A stretch of 64,000 nucleotides of DNA, from NCBI GenBank assembly GCA_008125075.1, contig VLTH01000001.1, positions 62,001-126,000 on the forward strand, in the 5' to 3' direction. Both the position numbers and the translations under genes were made by a program. Below, piece after piece: positions 25,061 to 36,000 of the stretch (positions are counted from its first letter, which is position 1; every line of letters starts with the position of its first letter). Origin of the DNA: Acetivibrio alkalicellulosi. Lineage in GTDB: Bacteria; Bacillota; Clostridia; Acetivibrionales; Acetivibrionaceae. The notes under the pieces were generated by a model. It worked only from the letters and a program-made list of their open reading frames with translations, searched no databases and was not told where the DNA came from.

Positions 25061-25106
25061 ACTAAAAGTGAGGGGGCATCTAGCTCCCTCACTTTTAGTT
25101 TAAATC
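25061..25106 (+). terminator. Terminator of the cellulase gene
   Basis: A perfect 14-bp stem ACTAAAAGTGAGGG (25061-25074) / CCCTCACTTTTAGT (25086-25099), followed by TTAAATC. A smaller TAAAGTCTTT hairpin precedes it. Confidence 0.75.
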
Positions 25107-25232
25107 TAAACCTGAAAGTTGTAGATGTTGTAACATCTGCAAGTATTCTAACATCTGTTGATTTAAATACCCGCCGAGAAGTCCCCTTCAATTAAAAGTT
25201 TTTCGTTTTGCTCGAAGACTTCTAATAATACA

Positions 25233-25254
25233 AATAGTGACTTAAGTCACTATT
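25233..25254. repeat. 22-bp palindrome, copy 1
   Basis: AATAGTGACTT followed by its reverse complement. It is identical at 26875-26896, and the match extends several bases on both sides. It is followed by CTTTTAT, the site of the 111-bp element. Confidence 0.8.
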
Positions 25255-25261
25255 CTTTTAT

Positions 25262-25372
25262 CGTATTCTAAGACTCCATCTTCTATAAGGTGGAGTTCCT
25301 CTTATAAATCTTCAGGTGGAGTTGAGTCTCCATCTGAAGCCTCGATGTTTAGCTTTAGCTAAACGAGTTCAC
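25262..25372. mobile_element. 111-bp triple-hairpin element, copy 2
   Basis: Nearly identical to 21402-21513 and also preceded by TTTTAT (25256-25261). The DNA on both sides matches an uninterrupted site at 26898-26925 (TTTTAT then ATAATGATATAATATA), so the element appears as a clean insertion with no target duplication. Confidence 0.75.
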
Positions 25373-25589
25373 TTAATAATGATATAATATATTAAACCTG
25401 AATTATTCATGAACTATAATTAAAAATATAATACAGATTGATAAACAGCAATATTAGCTAAATTTAAATATCACTTAAAAAGTGATGGATAGATGTAGAA
25501 AAAAGGGGTCAAATTTGTTAAAATATAGTTGAAAAACAAATATAAACAAAGGAGACCCTCAAGGTTTTTAAAATTATATTATAATATTT

Positions 25590-25874
25590 GTGCATTTTTT
25601 CTTTATAATATTTGTGTATTTTTTTGCATTATCATTTACATCGTGGAGCAATAGACCTGGTAGTATAGTCTATAGCAGTGCACATTCAACTGTGCAACCT
25701 TGGACTAAGGCTATATACTATCACAATTATCACTTTGCAAGAGTTGTTGCATGGACTTCAGATGGTACTCCTACTCAAATTATATCTAAATGGGGAAGGG
25801 CGGAATTAATAAGTAGTGATAGCATGAACCCATTTCGTAGCGTCTATGGAGCGGCAAGGCGTTATTATAAATAA
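25590..25874 (+). CDS. Small secreted peptide, 94 aa
   Basis: Unrecognised. The frame starts at GTG with a hydrophobic, signal-like N terminus (HFFFIIFVYFFALSFTSWS) but lacks the usual Lys/Arg, and the only good ribosome motif (AAAGGAG near 25548) is about 36 bases upstream. A 20-bp tandem duplication (ATAATATTTGTG...) lies across the start, so the 5' end may be damaged. The mature part is rich in Tyr, Trp, His and Ser (YYHNYHFARVVAW, VYGAARRYYK). That style loosely recalls lactococcin-972-like secreted peptides, a weak comparison. An anchored protein follows 42 bases downstream. Confidence 0.5.
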   Translation: MHFFFIIFVYFFALSFTSWSNRPGSIVYSSAHSTVQPWTKAIYYHNYHFARVVAWTSDGTPTQIISKWGRAELISSDSMNPFRSVYGAARRYYK

Positions 25875-25916
25875 GTAATAGTTTGATAACTTAATTAAAT
25901 TGGAGGTTTGAATAAT

Positions 25917-26717
25917 ATGAAAAAGATCTTTGGTATAGTAGCAATTGTCATATTAATCGGGATAATTACTGCAGGAGTAGTATTTTCATTTGGACGTAAT
26001 GAAAAAAGAATTCCTGAGCCACCAAGGGAAGGTAAAGATATACCGAGTGATGTGGTTTGGGATGAAACAGAAGGAATGTACAAATTAAAAGAAGAAGAAT
26101 TATTTTTTAATGCCAATGCACCATCGGATTTTGTTGAATCATTTGTTGCGTGGGAGGAAGAAGATAAATGGATTGCAAAACATAAAGATTCTACAAGCAA
26201 ATTAGATAGAGCAATGATTAAGTGGATTGAAAATAGAAAATTAGACTCCGCTTTTAAATCAAGATATGAACCTGATAAAGATAAGACATTTAAAGAAATA
26301 GTAAAGCTAGGAGTTGAATATTTGCCAGAAATGCTTGATAGAATTGAAGAAGACAATGCTTTTAAGACTGGTGTATTGATGGACGCATTTTCAAGAATAT
26401 CAAATGTTGATGCACTAAAGCGCATTGATGTATCTGAAGAAGGTAAAAAAGAATGGAAGCAGAAATGTAAGGATGTAATGGAGAATGCAGAACAAAAAGT
26501 TAAGAATGCTAAAGAGAAAATAAATAATGGTGATGTTGAAAGTGCAAAAAATGAAATTAAGGAATTAGGAGTGTTTGCACTACCATATGTTGTTGATGAA
26601 ATAGAAAATGGTAACAAAAATATGGAGACTTTATTAGACACTAAGAAATACAGTCAGGACGAATTGGAAATACTTAAAAATATGGTTGAAAAAACCAAAC
26701 AACAAAAAAATAAGTAA
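25917..26717 (+). CDS. Membrane-anchored helical protein of unknown function, 266 aa
   Basis: One N-terminal membrane helix (about 4-26) followed by an extracytoplasmic, strongly charged, helical region, with HEAT/ARM-like pairs of helices (VKLGVEYLPEMLDRIEEDNA; IKELGVFALPYVVDEIENGN have the same layout). I do not recognise the family. The start at ATG 25917 has GGAGG 9 bases upstream; a TTG three codons earlier overlaps that site. It follows the small secreted peptide closely and ends in a strong terminator, so the two look like one transcript. A partner or immunity role is only a guess from position. Confidence 0.7.
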   Translation: MKKIFGIVAIVILIGIITAGVVFSFGRNEKRIPEPPREGKDIPSDVVWDETEGMYKLKEEELFFNANAPSDFVESFVAWEEEDKWIAKHKDSTSKLDRAMIKWIENRKLDSAFKSRYEPDKDKTFKEIVKLGVEYLPEMLDRIEEDNAFKTGVLMDAFSRISNVDALKRIDVSEEGKKEWKQKCKDVMENAEQKVKNAKEKINNGDVESAKNEIKELGVFALPYVVDEIENGNKNMETLLDTKKYSQDELEILKNMVEKTKQQKNK

Positions 26718-26770
26718 GCAAATTTAATAATTATGTTGACTGTAAAACTTAATTTACTTTGTAACAATAA

Positions 26771-26823
26771 AAACCATCCCTACTAGAAAAACAAGATTTT
26801 TTAGAAGGGGTGGTTTTTTTTGT
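26771..26823 (+). terminator. Terminator of the peptide/anchored-protein operon
   Basis: AACCATCCC pairs with GGGGTGGTT, with an inner CTAGAAAAA/TTTTTTAG stem, followed by a run of eight T. Confidence 0.9.
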
Positions 26824-27084
26824 AAGTACAAAGGAGTCGCTACGCTCACTCAACAGGCTAAAGCCTATAATACAAATAGTGACTTAAGTCACTATTCTTT
26901 TATTTTTATAATGATATAATATACTAAAATATATATGCCATGCAAAAATATAAGATTTTCAAAACATCTATTTCAAAAAATACATTGCACTTACAAAAAA
27001 TCTAAAATAATTACTTTTCACTTATTCAACACAAAAATTTATATATAACGATGTTTTAATACAAATTTTGGGGAGGAATGTAAG
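26824..27084. other. Leader region of the giant gene
   Basis: It carries palindrome copy 2 (26875-26896), the uninterrupted site that matches the flanks of the 111-bp element, and GGGGAGG before the TTG start. No clear -35/-10 pair stands out, though TATAAT occurs at 26915-26920. Confidence 0.5.
26875..26896. repeat. 22-bp palindrome, copy 2
   Basis: Identical to 25233-25254. The shared block continues as CTTTTAT and then ATAATGATATAATATA, without the 111-bp insertion. Confidence 0.8.
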
Positions 27085-30000
27085 TTGAAAGAAAAAATGA
27101 AGGTAATTTTAGCATTAATGTTAGTATTTATGTTAATTTTTAGCCATACCATAAACTCGTTTACCTATGGTATTAATTTTTCAAGTGGACAAGGAGCAAT
27201 ATCTCAAGAAAGAATATCTTCAGTAGAAATACAGAAGACAACGTCAACACCAGATCTTACAGATATGATGTATGAAACAGAAGAGCAAGAGGTCATAGAA
27301 GAGCAAGAGGCAATAGAAGAGCAAGAGGAAATAGAAGAGCAAGAGGATATAGAAGAGCAAGAGGATATAGAAGAGCAAGAGGTAATAGAAGAGCAAGAGG
27401 TCATAAAAGAGCAAGAGGTCATAGAAGAGCAAGAGGTAATAGAAGAGCAAGAGGTCATAGAAGAGCAAGAGGCAATAGAAGAGCAAGAGGATATAGAAGG
27501 GCAAGAGGATATAGAAGAGCAAGAGGCAATAGAAGAGCAAGAGGATATAGAAGGGCAAGAGGATATAGAAGGGCAAGAGGATATAGAAGAACTAGAACAT
27601 ATAGAAACACCAGAGATAACATCTGTATCAATATTATCCCATGAAGATGTTGTAATTAGCAGTGATTTAACATTAGATCAAAATATGACTGTTGAAGGCA
27701 GCTTATATTTAAATGGTGGAACTTTAAATCTTAATGGAAATAAGCTTATAGTAAGTGGAAACCTGATACAACGAAGTGGAACACTAAATGTAAACGGAGG
27801 AGAAGTATACATAGAAGGTGACTATAGGATACAGACAGAGAATACAAATTCAAGTGGACAGATAACATATGGAACTAGCTGGGGATACCTGTCAATGACA
27901 GAAGAAAGTGATTATGTTTACATCGGAGGAGGTTTTTATACATCAAGCATATATTCACATTCTAACAGACTGACAGAAGGCATAATGGAAATAAAAGGGA
28001 ATTTTAGACAGATATCTGCAACTAACAACAATTTTGCTGCAAGTGGAAATCATAAAGTGATATTAAGTGGAACAGAGCTTCAAACAGTAAGCTTTGCAAG
28101 TCCAGGAAGTTCAAGATTTAATATACTAGAACTAAATAACACTTCAGAGGAAGGTGTAGAATTTATAAGTGCACTGGCAGTTAACAATTTAACAACAAAT
28201 GAAAAACCAATAAAAATGATTGAAATAACATCGTCAAATTGTCAACTAGGCGCTGATTTAGTAATAGATAATGACTTTAGAATTACAAACAGTACAATTA
28301 ATTTAAATGGTTATACCTTGGAGGTAGATAGAAATCTTACAATTAGTGGAACAATAAACTTTAATGAAGGAAAATTGACTGTAAATGGCGATCTTTTCAC
28401 CAGCGGTAATATAGACATAAACGGGGGAGAATTAAGAGTAAAGGGAAACACAATACAGTCAAATGGAACGCTAAATGTAAATGGAGGAGAAGTATACATA
28501 GAAGGGGACTACAGGCTACAGACAGAGAATACAAATTCAAGTGGACAGATAACATATGGATCCAGCTGGGGCATTCTAAGAATGACAGAAGAAAATGATT
28601 ATGTATATGTAGGAGGAAGTTTTTACACAGCAAGTGTATATTCACATTCAAGCAGGTTTACAGCAGGGGTCATGGAAGTAAAAGGGGATTTTAGACAGAT
28701 ATCTGCAACAAGTAACAATTTTGCTGCAAGTGGAAATCATAAAGTGATATTAAGTGGGTCAGGGCTTCAAACAGTAAGTTTTGCAAGTCCGGGAAGTTCT
28801 AAGTTTAATATACTTGAACTAAGGAATGTTTCAGATGAAGGCATAGAATTTACAAGTACAATATCATTTAATAATTTTATAACAAATGAAATACCAATTA
28901 GGATGTTTGAAGCAACATCTTCAAATTGGATATTAAGTGATGATGCAGTAATACAGGACAATGACTTTAGACTGACCAACAGTACAATTAATTTAAATGG
29001 ATATAAGCTGGAGATAGATGGTAGTCTTTATATTGGAAGTGGGACATTAGACATAAACGGAGGCGAATTAAGAGTAAAGGAAAACACAATACAGTCAAAT
29101 GGAACGCTAAATGTAAATGGAGGAGAAGTATACATAGAAGGGGACTACAGGCTACAGACAGAGAATACAAATTCAAGTGGACAGATAACATATGGATCCA
29201 GCTGGGGTATTCTAAGAATGACAGAAGAAAATGATTATGTATATGTAGGAGGAAGTTTTTATACAGCAAGTGTATACTCTCATTCAAGCAGGTTTACAAC
29301 AGGAGTAATGGAAGTAAAAGGGGATTTTAGACAGATATCTGCAACAAGTAACAATTTTGCTGCAAGTGGAAATCATAAAGTGATATTAAGTGGGTCAGGG
29401 CTTCAAACAGTAAGTTTTGCAAGTCCGGGAAGTTCTAAGTTTAATATACTTGAACTAAGGAATGTTTCAGATGAAGGCATAGAATTTACAAGTACAATAT
29501 CATTTAATAATTTTATAACAAATGAAATACCAATTAGGATGTTTGAAGTAACATCTTCAAATTGGATATTAAGTGATGATGCAGTAATACAGGACAATGA
29601 CTTTATAATTACCAACAGTACAATTAATTTAAATGGTTATAAGCTAGATATAGATGGTAGCCTTTATATTGGTAGCGGTACTTTAGACATAAACGGAGGA
29701 GAATTAAGAGTAAAGGAAAACACAATACAGTCAAATGGAACGCTAAATGTAAATGGAGGAGAAGTATACATAGAAGGGGACTACAGGCTACAGACAGAGA
29801 ATACAAATTCAAGTGGACAGATAACATATGGATCCAGCTGGGGCATTCTAAGAATGACAGAAGAAAATGATTATGTATATGTAGGAGGAAGTTTTTATAC
29901 AGCAAGTGTATACTCACATTCAAGCAGGTTTACAACAGGAGTAATGGAAGTAAAAGGGGATTTTAGTCAGTTATCTGCAAGTAACAACAATTTTGCTGCA

Positions 30001-33000
30001 AGTGGAAATCATAAAGTAATATTAAGTGGGGAAGAACTTCAAACAGTAAGTTTTGCAAACCCCGGAAGCTCCAAATTCAATATACTGCAAATAACAAAAC
30101 CTCTTGACGAGGGATATGAGTTTAGCCACACCAATGTTTGGAACATCCTTATATACGATAATGAGCCTCCAACTGCACCAAAGAATCTTGAGGTTCAAGC
30201 TAAAGGTGCTTCAACAATTTCATTACAATGGGAAGCTTCAACAGATGATACTGGTGTATCAGGGTATAGAATACTTCGTGATGGTAACATTATAAGGAGT
30301 GTTAGAAATACTTTTTTTACAGATGAAGGTCTAATTCCTAATACCACATATACTTATATGGTAAAGGCATATGATGATGGAGGAAATATATCTCAAGCTA
30401 GTAACAGCATAAGTGTAACTACTGATATAGATGATGAACCTCCAACTCCACCAGGAAATTTATCAGCTTATTATACTGATACAACTGTATACTTGACGTG
30501 GACACCTTCCTTAGACAATGTAGGGGTTGCAGGGTATGATATTTATCGTGATGGAGAAAAAACAGGAACAACATCTAGCTTAAGATATGAGGATACAGAT
30601 TTAATAATAAATGAAACCTATGAATACACAGTAAAGGCATTTGATCATTCAGGAAACACTTCCCAATCCACCATAGTAGTAACTTTAACAGATGACCATG
30701 GCAATGACATGGACAGAGCAACACAGATAGAACTTGGAGTAAAAACAGCTGGTGTCATAAACTATGAAGGTGATGTGGATTTCTTTAAATTTAACTCGGT
30801 AAGTGCTGGTAATTATATTATTAAAAGTACTGGTGATACCAATACATTTGGATATCTTATAGACAAAGATGGAAATGTAATTGCTTTTGACAATAGCTCA
30901 GGAGAAGGCAGGAACTTTTTAATACAACACAGTTTATCTTCAAATGAAACATATTATATTAAGGTCAGACACTTTAGAAGTACAGGGATGGGGCCATATA
31001 ATGTCTTAGCAATAGAGCTTGATAATGAGTCTCCTACTGTGCCTTCAGGATTATCTGTCCTTTCAACAGATGTTACAAGCATATCATTTAGATGGGAACC
31101 ATCAACTGATAATGTAGCAGTTTTAGGATATGAAATATATCGTGACGGGCAAAACATAGGAACTACACAAGATACCAGTTTTACAGATACTAAACTTGAA
31201 CCGGGTACAACTTATACTTACACCGTTAGGGCATACGATGCAGCAGGTAATTACTCACCTTTTAGTGAGGAGTTAAGTGTAACTGCAGATATAGATACTG
31301 AGCCTCCAACTTCACCTGCAAACTTACGGATAAGTTCTCGTACAACAACGTCAGTATCGCTGATATGGACAGCTTCCACAGATAACGTTGGTGTTATAGG
31401 ATATGAGGTATACCAAAATGGCGAAATGGTGGGAACAACAAATACCAATAGATTTACCCAGGAAGATTTGACTGAAAATGTTACTTATACATATACTGTG
31501 AAGGCATATGATGCAGCAGGTAATTTCTCGGAAGAAAGTATTAGTTTAGATGTAACACTTACCTTGCCAAATGCTCCAGGGGAGTTAAATGCAAAAGGTG
31601 AAGAGATACAGGTAGTATTGACCTGGCAGCCTTCAGATAGCACTGACGTAAACAGTTACAATATATATAGAAAAATTGAAGGTTTTGAAATAACAAAAAT
31701 ACATGAAAATGTTAGATCTACAACAGCAACAGATATAAATGTAGAGCCAGGTGTAGAATACATATACTATATATCCACAGTTGATATATATGGTATTGAA
31801 GGAGAATTATCAGAAGGGGCAGTGGCAATACCCCTCGAGGATACAACAATCCCTATGATAAATAGTTTTAATGCTCAAAGGACAGGGGATGTGTTTAATC
31901 TACGTGCAGGAGTACGTGACAATATTGGAGTAAGTCTTGTTGAATTTACCTATAGTCTTAAAGATTTAGAAGAGTGGAATGAACTTGCAGCTATAACTAT
32001 GACACCTGAGAGAGGAAGAACAGTTTATGCAAACTATCTTTGGGATACTTCTCAGTTAGATGATGGCATATATAAAATAAAAGTAATTGCCTATGATGAA
32101 GCTGGTAACGTAAGTGATGACTCAATAATAAACATAACAGTGAGAAATACTCCTCCAGATGCTCCCTTAACTATTGAAGCAGTTCCAGGAGAACTTGAGG
32201 TAGTAGTGGTATGGGCAAAAGTTGACGACAGTGATCTAGCATTGTATAAGCTTTACAGGAGTAAAGATGGGTTAAATTATGAACCGGTATTGGAGACAGT
32301 TTTAAGGTCATACACAGATAGAAATGTTGAGGAAAACAATACCTATACTTATAAAGTGACAGCAATTAATACATACGGTCATGAAAGTGAAGGGGCATTC
32401 AGTGAAGTTGTAACAGTTTATCCTGATACTACACCTCCTGAAATTATAGGAATACTGCCAAAAGGTGAAGGCCGTATAAATGAAACAGTTAGACTTAGTG
32501 TATTAGCTCAGGACAATGTAAAACTAAAGGATATGGAATTTTTATATTCATTAGATCCAGATAATGAAGATTCATGGATTAGCCTTGGTATAACAACATC
32601 CGGCTCTATCAATTGGAATACTAAAAACATTGATGATGGAACTTATTATATAAAAGCAGTGGTTAGAGATACTTCAAATAATTATAGCCAACTGGTTGTA
32701 TCATATATAGTAGATAATACCCCTCCAAATGCACCTATATTAAGTGCAAGTTCATCTGAACTTAGAATATCATTGAGTTGGGTGCTTAATGATATTCCTG
32801 ATGATTTTGATCATTACAGAGTATATAAAAGTACTAATGGGCTAGAAGGAACATTTTTGCTAGCTACAAGAACAGATGCAGTATCTTATGAGGATAAATT
32901 GGCACCTGTTGACAGTGACAGTCATTACAAAGTAACAGCTGTTGACAGGCTTGGAAATGAGAGTGAACCTTCTAATATAGTAAGTATAAGGCCAGGAAGA

Positions 33001-36000
33001 GATATAACTCCACCTACAATAAAAAAGTTTAATCCTGAGGATGGATCGGCTATAAGAAGTGTAGTATCCTTAACGGCTTATGCAGAGGATAATGTAGGAG
33101 TTAGCCAGTATTCATTTCAATTCAGACAAGTAAACGAAAATGGTCAACCTGTTGAAGATGGAGAATGGACTCCTATTGCTGATGTAAATAATCTAATTAA
33201 TCAAGAGGTTTTAGTTAAATGGGATACTCTTGTAACAGGTTCTAATGGTGAGCTCATTTATCCTGATGGTTACTATCAGGTAAAAGTTATTGCAAGTGAC
33301 GAAGCAGGAAACTATTCTAAAAGAGTTCATACCTTTGTTTTAGCAAATGATCCACCACCACCACCAGAACAGATTTTTGTAAAAGCAGGAGAATGGCAGC
33401 TTATTGTCAGTTGGTCTCCAGTATTGCGTTCTGATTTTAGACATTATGTTTTATATAGAAAAGAAGGTAAAGATGGAGAGTGGGAAAAAATAGTTAGAAA
33501 TACCACATCAAATGTATATATTGATACATTGAGAAACCCTCAAAATGAGTATTTTTATGCTGTTTCTGTTATAAATGATTTAGGAAGAGAAAGTGAGAAA
33601 ACTTATGATTACTCACAGGATGAAGAAAATGAAAACATTGATATAAGAGCTTTGCATCAGACATCTATTCCTTTGATTTTAAGCACTGGGCCTTCAGAAC
33701 TTTCAAGAACAAACAGCACTTTAGAATTGGAGGCATTAATAAGTGACAGGGTAGGAGTAAATATAATATATGAATATGCCTATCTTGGAGAATCTCCTTC
33801 AAGCAATCTAACAGGAAATGAAATATGGAATTTAATTGGAGAAGATACATCTCCAAGACTTGCAGGTACAACAGATAATATTAACTGGCTAGAGGATAAT
33901 GATGGACAATCTCAGGTGCCAAGACTTTCAGTTGGAGAAATTCGATTTATTTCAAATTATACATGGGATGTATCAAGTCTTCCTTCAGGTACTTATGCAG
34001 TTCGTGTTGCTGCCATAAACAAGGGAAATAACGAAACAACTCTTATAAAAAGATATATAGTAGACAGAGAAGCTCCTGATGCACCTTCAAATATTACAGT
34101 AAGCGATTCAAAGTCTGGTGGAGAGCTTCAATTATCCTGGGAAAGAAGTTTGGCAACTGATGTGGATTATTATAAACTTTATAGAGCAACACAAAGTGGA
34201 GGACCATTCACTCTTATTACCGAGAGTAGGTCGTTGGTATACCGTGATACTGGTCTTTTAGATGGAAGCATATACTATTATGTTATAACAGCGGTAGATA
34301 TGGCAGGAAATGAGAGTAATGTCTCTGACCAGGTATCGGCTGTGCCGACAGCTTTAAGTGACCTTACAGTTAAGGAAATTAAGTCAGAACCAGGCCTTCC
34401 TGCATACACAAGGCCTGCTACAATAACAGCAATTATTGAAAACTTAGGTTATGCTAATGCAAAAGGTACTGTGGACTTTTATATTAATAAAGGTCAGGAA
34501 GATGAGCATATAGGGAGTGCAGTTGTTGACGTAAGGAGTATGAACAGTTCCCAAGCTTCTATTCTATGGACGCCTGAAGAAAATTTAGATAGTATAGTCA
34601 ATATAAAAGCTATAGTTACTACAATGCCTGGAACGGAAGACATTAATGAAAATAATAACACTCTAAATAAAGAGTTTAGACTGAACAGTCCTCCAGAAGC
34701 TATTATTGAAACTAATGAGTGGGTATATTCAGGAGACAGATTTACAGCTGACGGAAGTTTGTCACAAGACTCTGATGGAAGAATTGTATCCTACATATGG
34801 GATATGGGAGACGGATCAGAGAAGAAGGGTGCTCATATTACACACATGTACCAGATTCCAGGAGATTATAATATAACTCTTGCTGTTACAGATAATAATG
34901 GAGCAAAATCTACAACAACCACCTCAATTCATGTACATGATAATCGTCCTGACCTGATTGTATCAGATATAAGATGGAGTCCTGAAGAACCACAGGAAGG
35001 GAATGTTGTAAGAATTTTTGCACAAATCGGAAATATAGGAAAAGGCCCAAACAGACAGGGATTCCTAACAGGATTTTATATTAACAATCGGTATATGGGA
35101 TATGTGAGAGTGGATGAGAATATAGAACCTGGTGAAAGTGTAGAAATACCTTTCATGTGGATTGCAGAACCGGGTGTTCACGTGCTGGAAGTTGTGGCAA
35201 ATGATATTTTAGATAATCTTAAAGAAATAAATACCACCAATAACTCTAAAACTGTTCCATTAACATCTCAGCAGGTGAACTTTCCAGATGTAAAAGTAGA
35301 TGATATAACATGGACATCAGGTGATGAAGTTAATTTAGGTAGTGAAACTCCATTTGGTTATAAGGTTGCAATATCAAATATAGGTACAGCAAAGGCAGAG
35401 AGATTTTTTGTATCTCTTTATATAAATGGACAGTGGACATCAAAACAACATGTGAATTTACTTGATGTTGAAGATACTCGTGAAATTATTTTTATGATTA
35501 AACCCTCATCTGGTACACACGAAATAACTGTTAAAGTAGACGATCCAGTGCCTGTACTTGTTGAACTTGACAAGGATAATAATGTAAAAACTATTATTAC
35601 ACCTGAGTTTGATGTTACTTATCCAGAGCTTGAATTGTCTCCTATTACTTGGCTCCCACAGGAAACAGTTCTAACGGAAGGCACATCACTTACATTTGAA
35701 ACAAAAGTAAAAAATACAAGTGAAGTGGATATAAGAAATAAATTTAATATAGACTTTATGGTAAATGGTGAGGTTATAAGGACAGTTACGGTAGATGGAT
35801 TGAACGCAGGTGAGGAAAAGGAAGTATGGTCACGCTGGGTGGCTAAGCCTGGAAGCCATACTGTAAGCATTGTTGCAGATGCTTTAGGTACTATCACAAA
35901 TAGTGATTATGTTGCACAAGTGGATGCGCAGGTACCAGAACTTAAGATAATTTATCCCGATTTAAATATTTCTGACGTTCAGTGGTCACCTATGTATTTA

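Larger units (their letters stand above)
24958..25589. other. Intergenic region with terminator, palindrome and element copy 2
   Basis: It contains hairpins at 25028-25058 and 25061-25099, a 22-bp palindrome at 25233-25254, and the 111-bp element at 25262-25372. No gene is seen; an AAAGGAGACC motif near 25548 has no start codon in range. Confidence 0.6.

Noticed and set aside
27204-27576. Tandem array considered as CRISPR or antisense genes
   Set aside because: Units are 18 bp, contiguous with no spacers and in frame in the giant gene, so they are a coding repeat.
28311-30000. Several minus-strand frames repeated at 636-bp spacing
   Set aside because: They recur only because the coding repeat recurs; they have no starts with ribosome sites.
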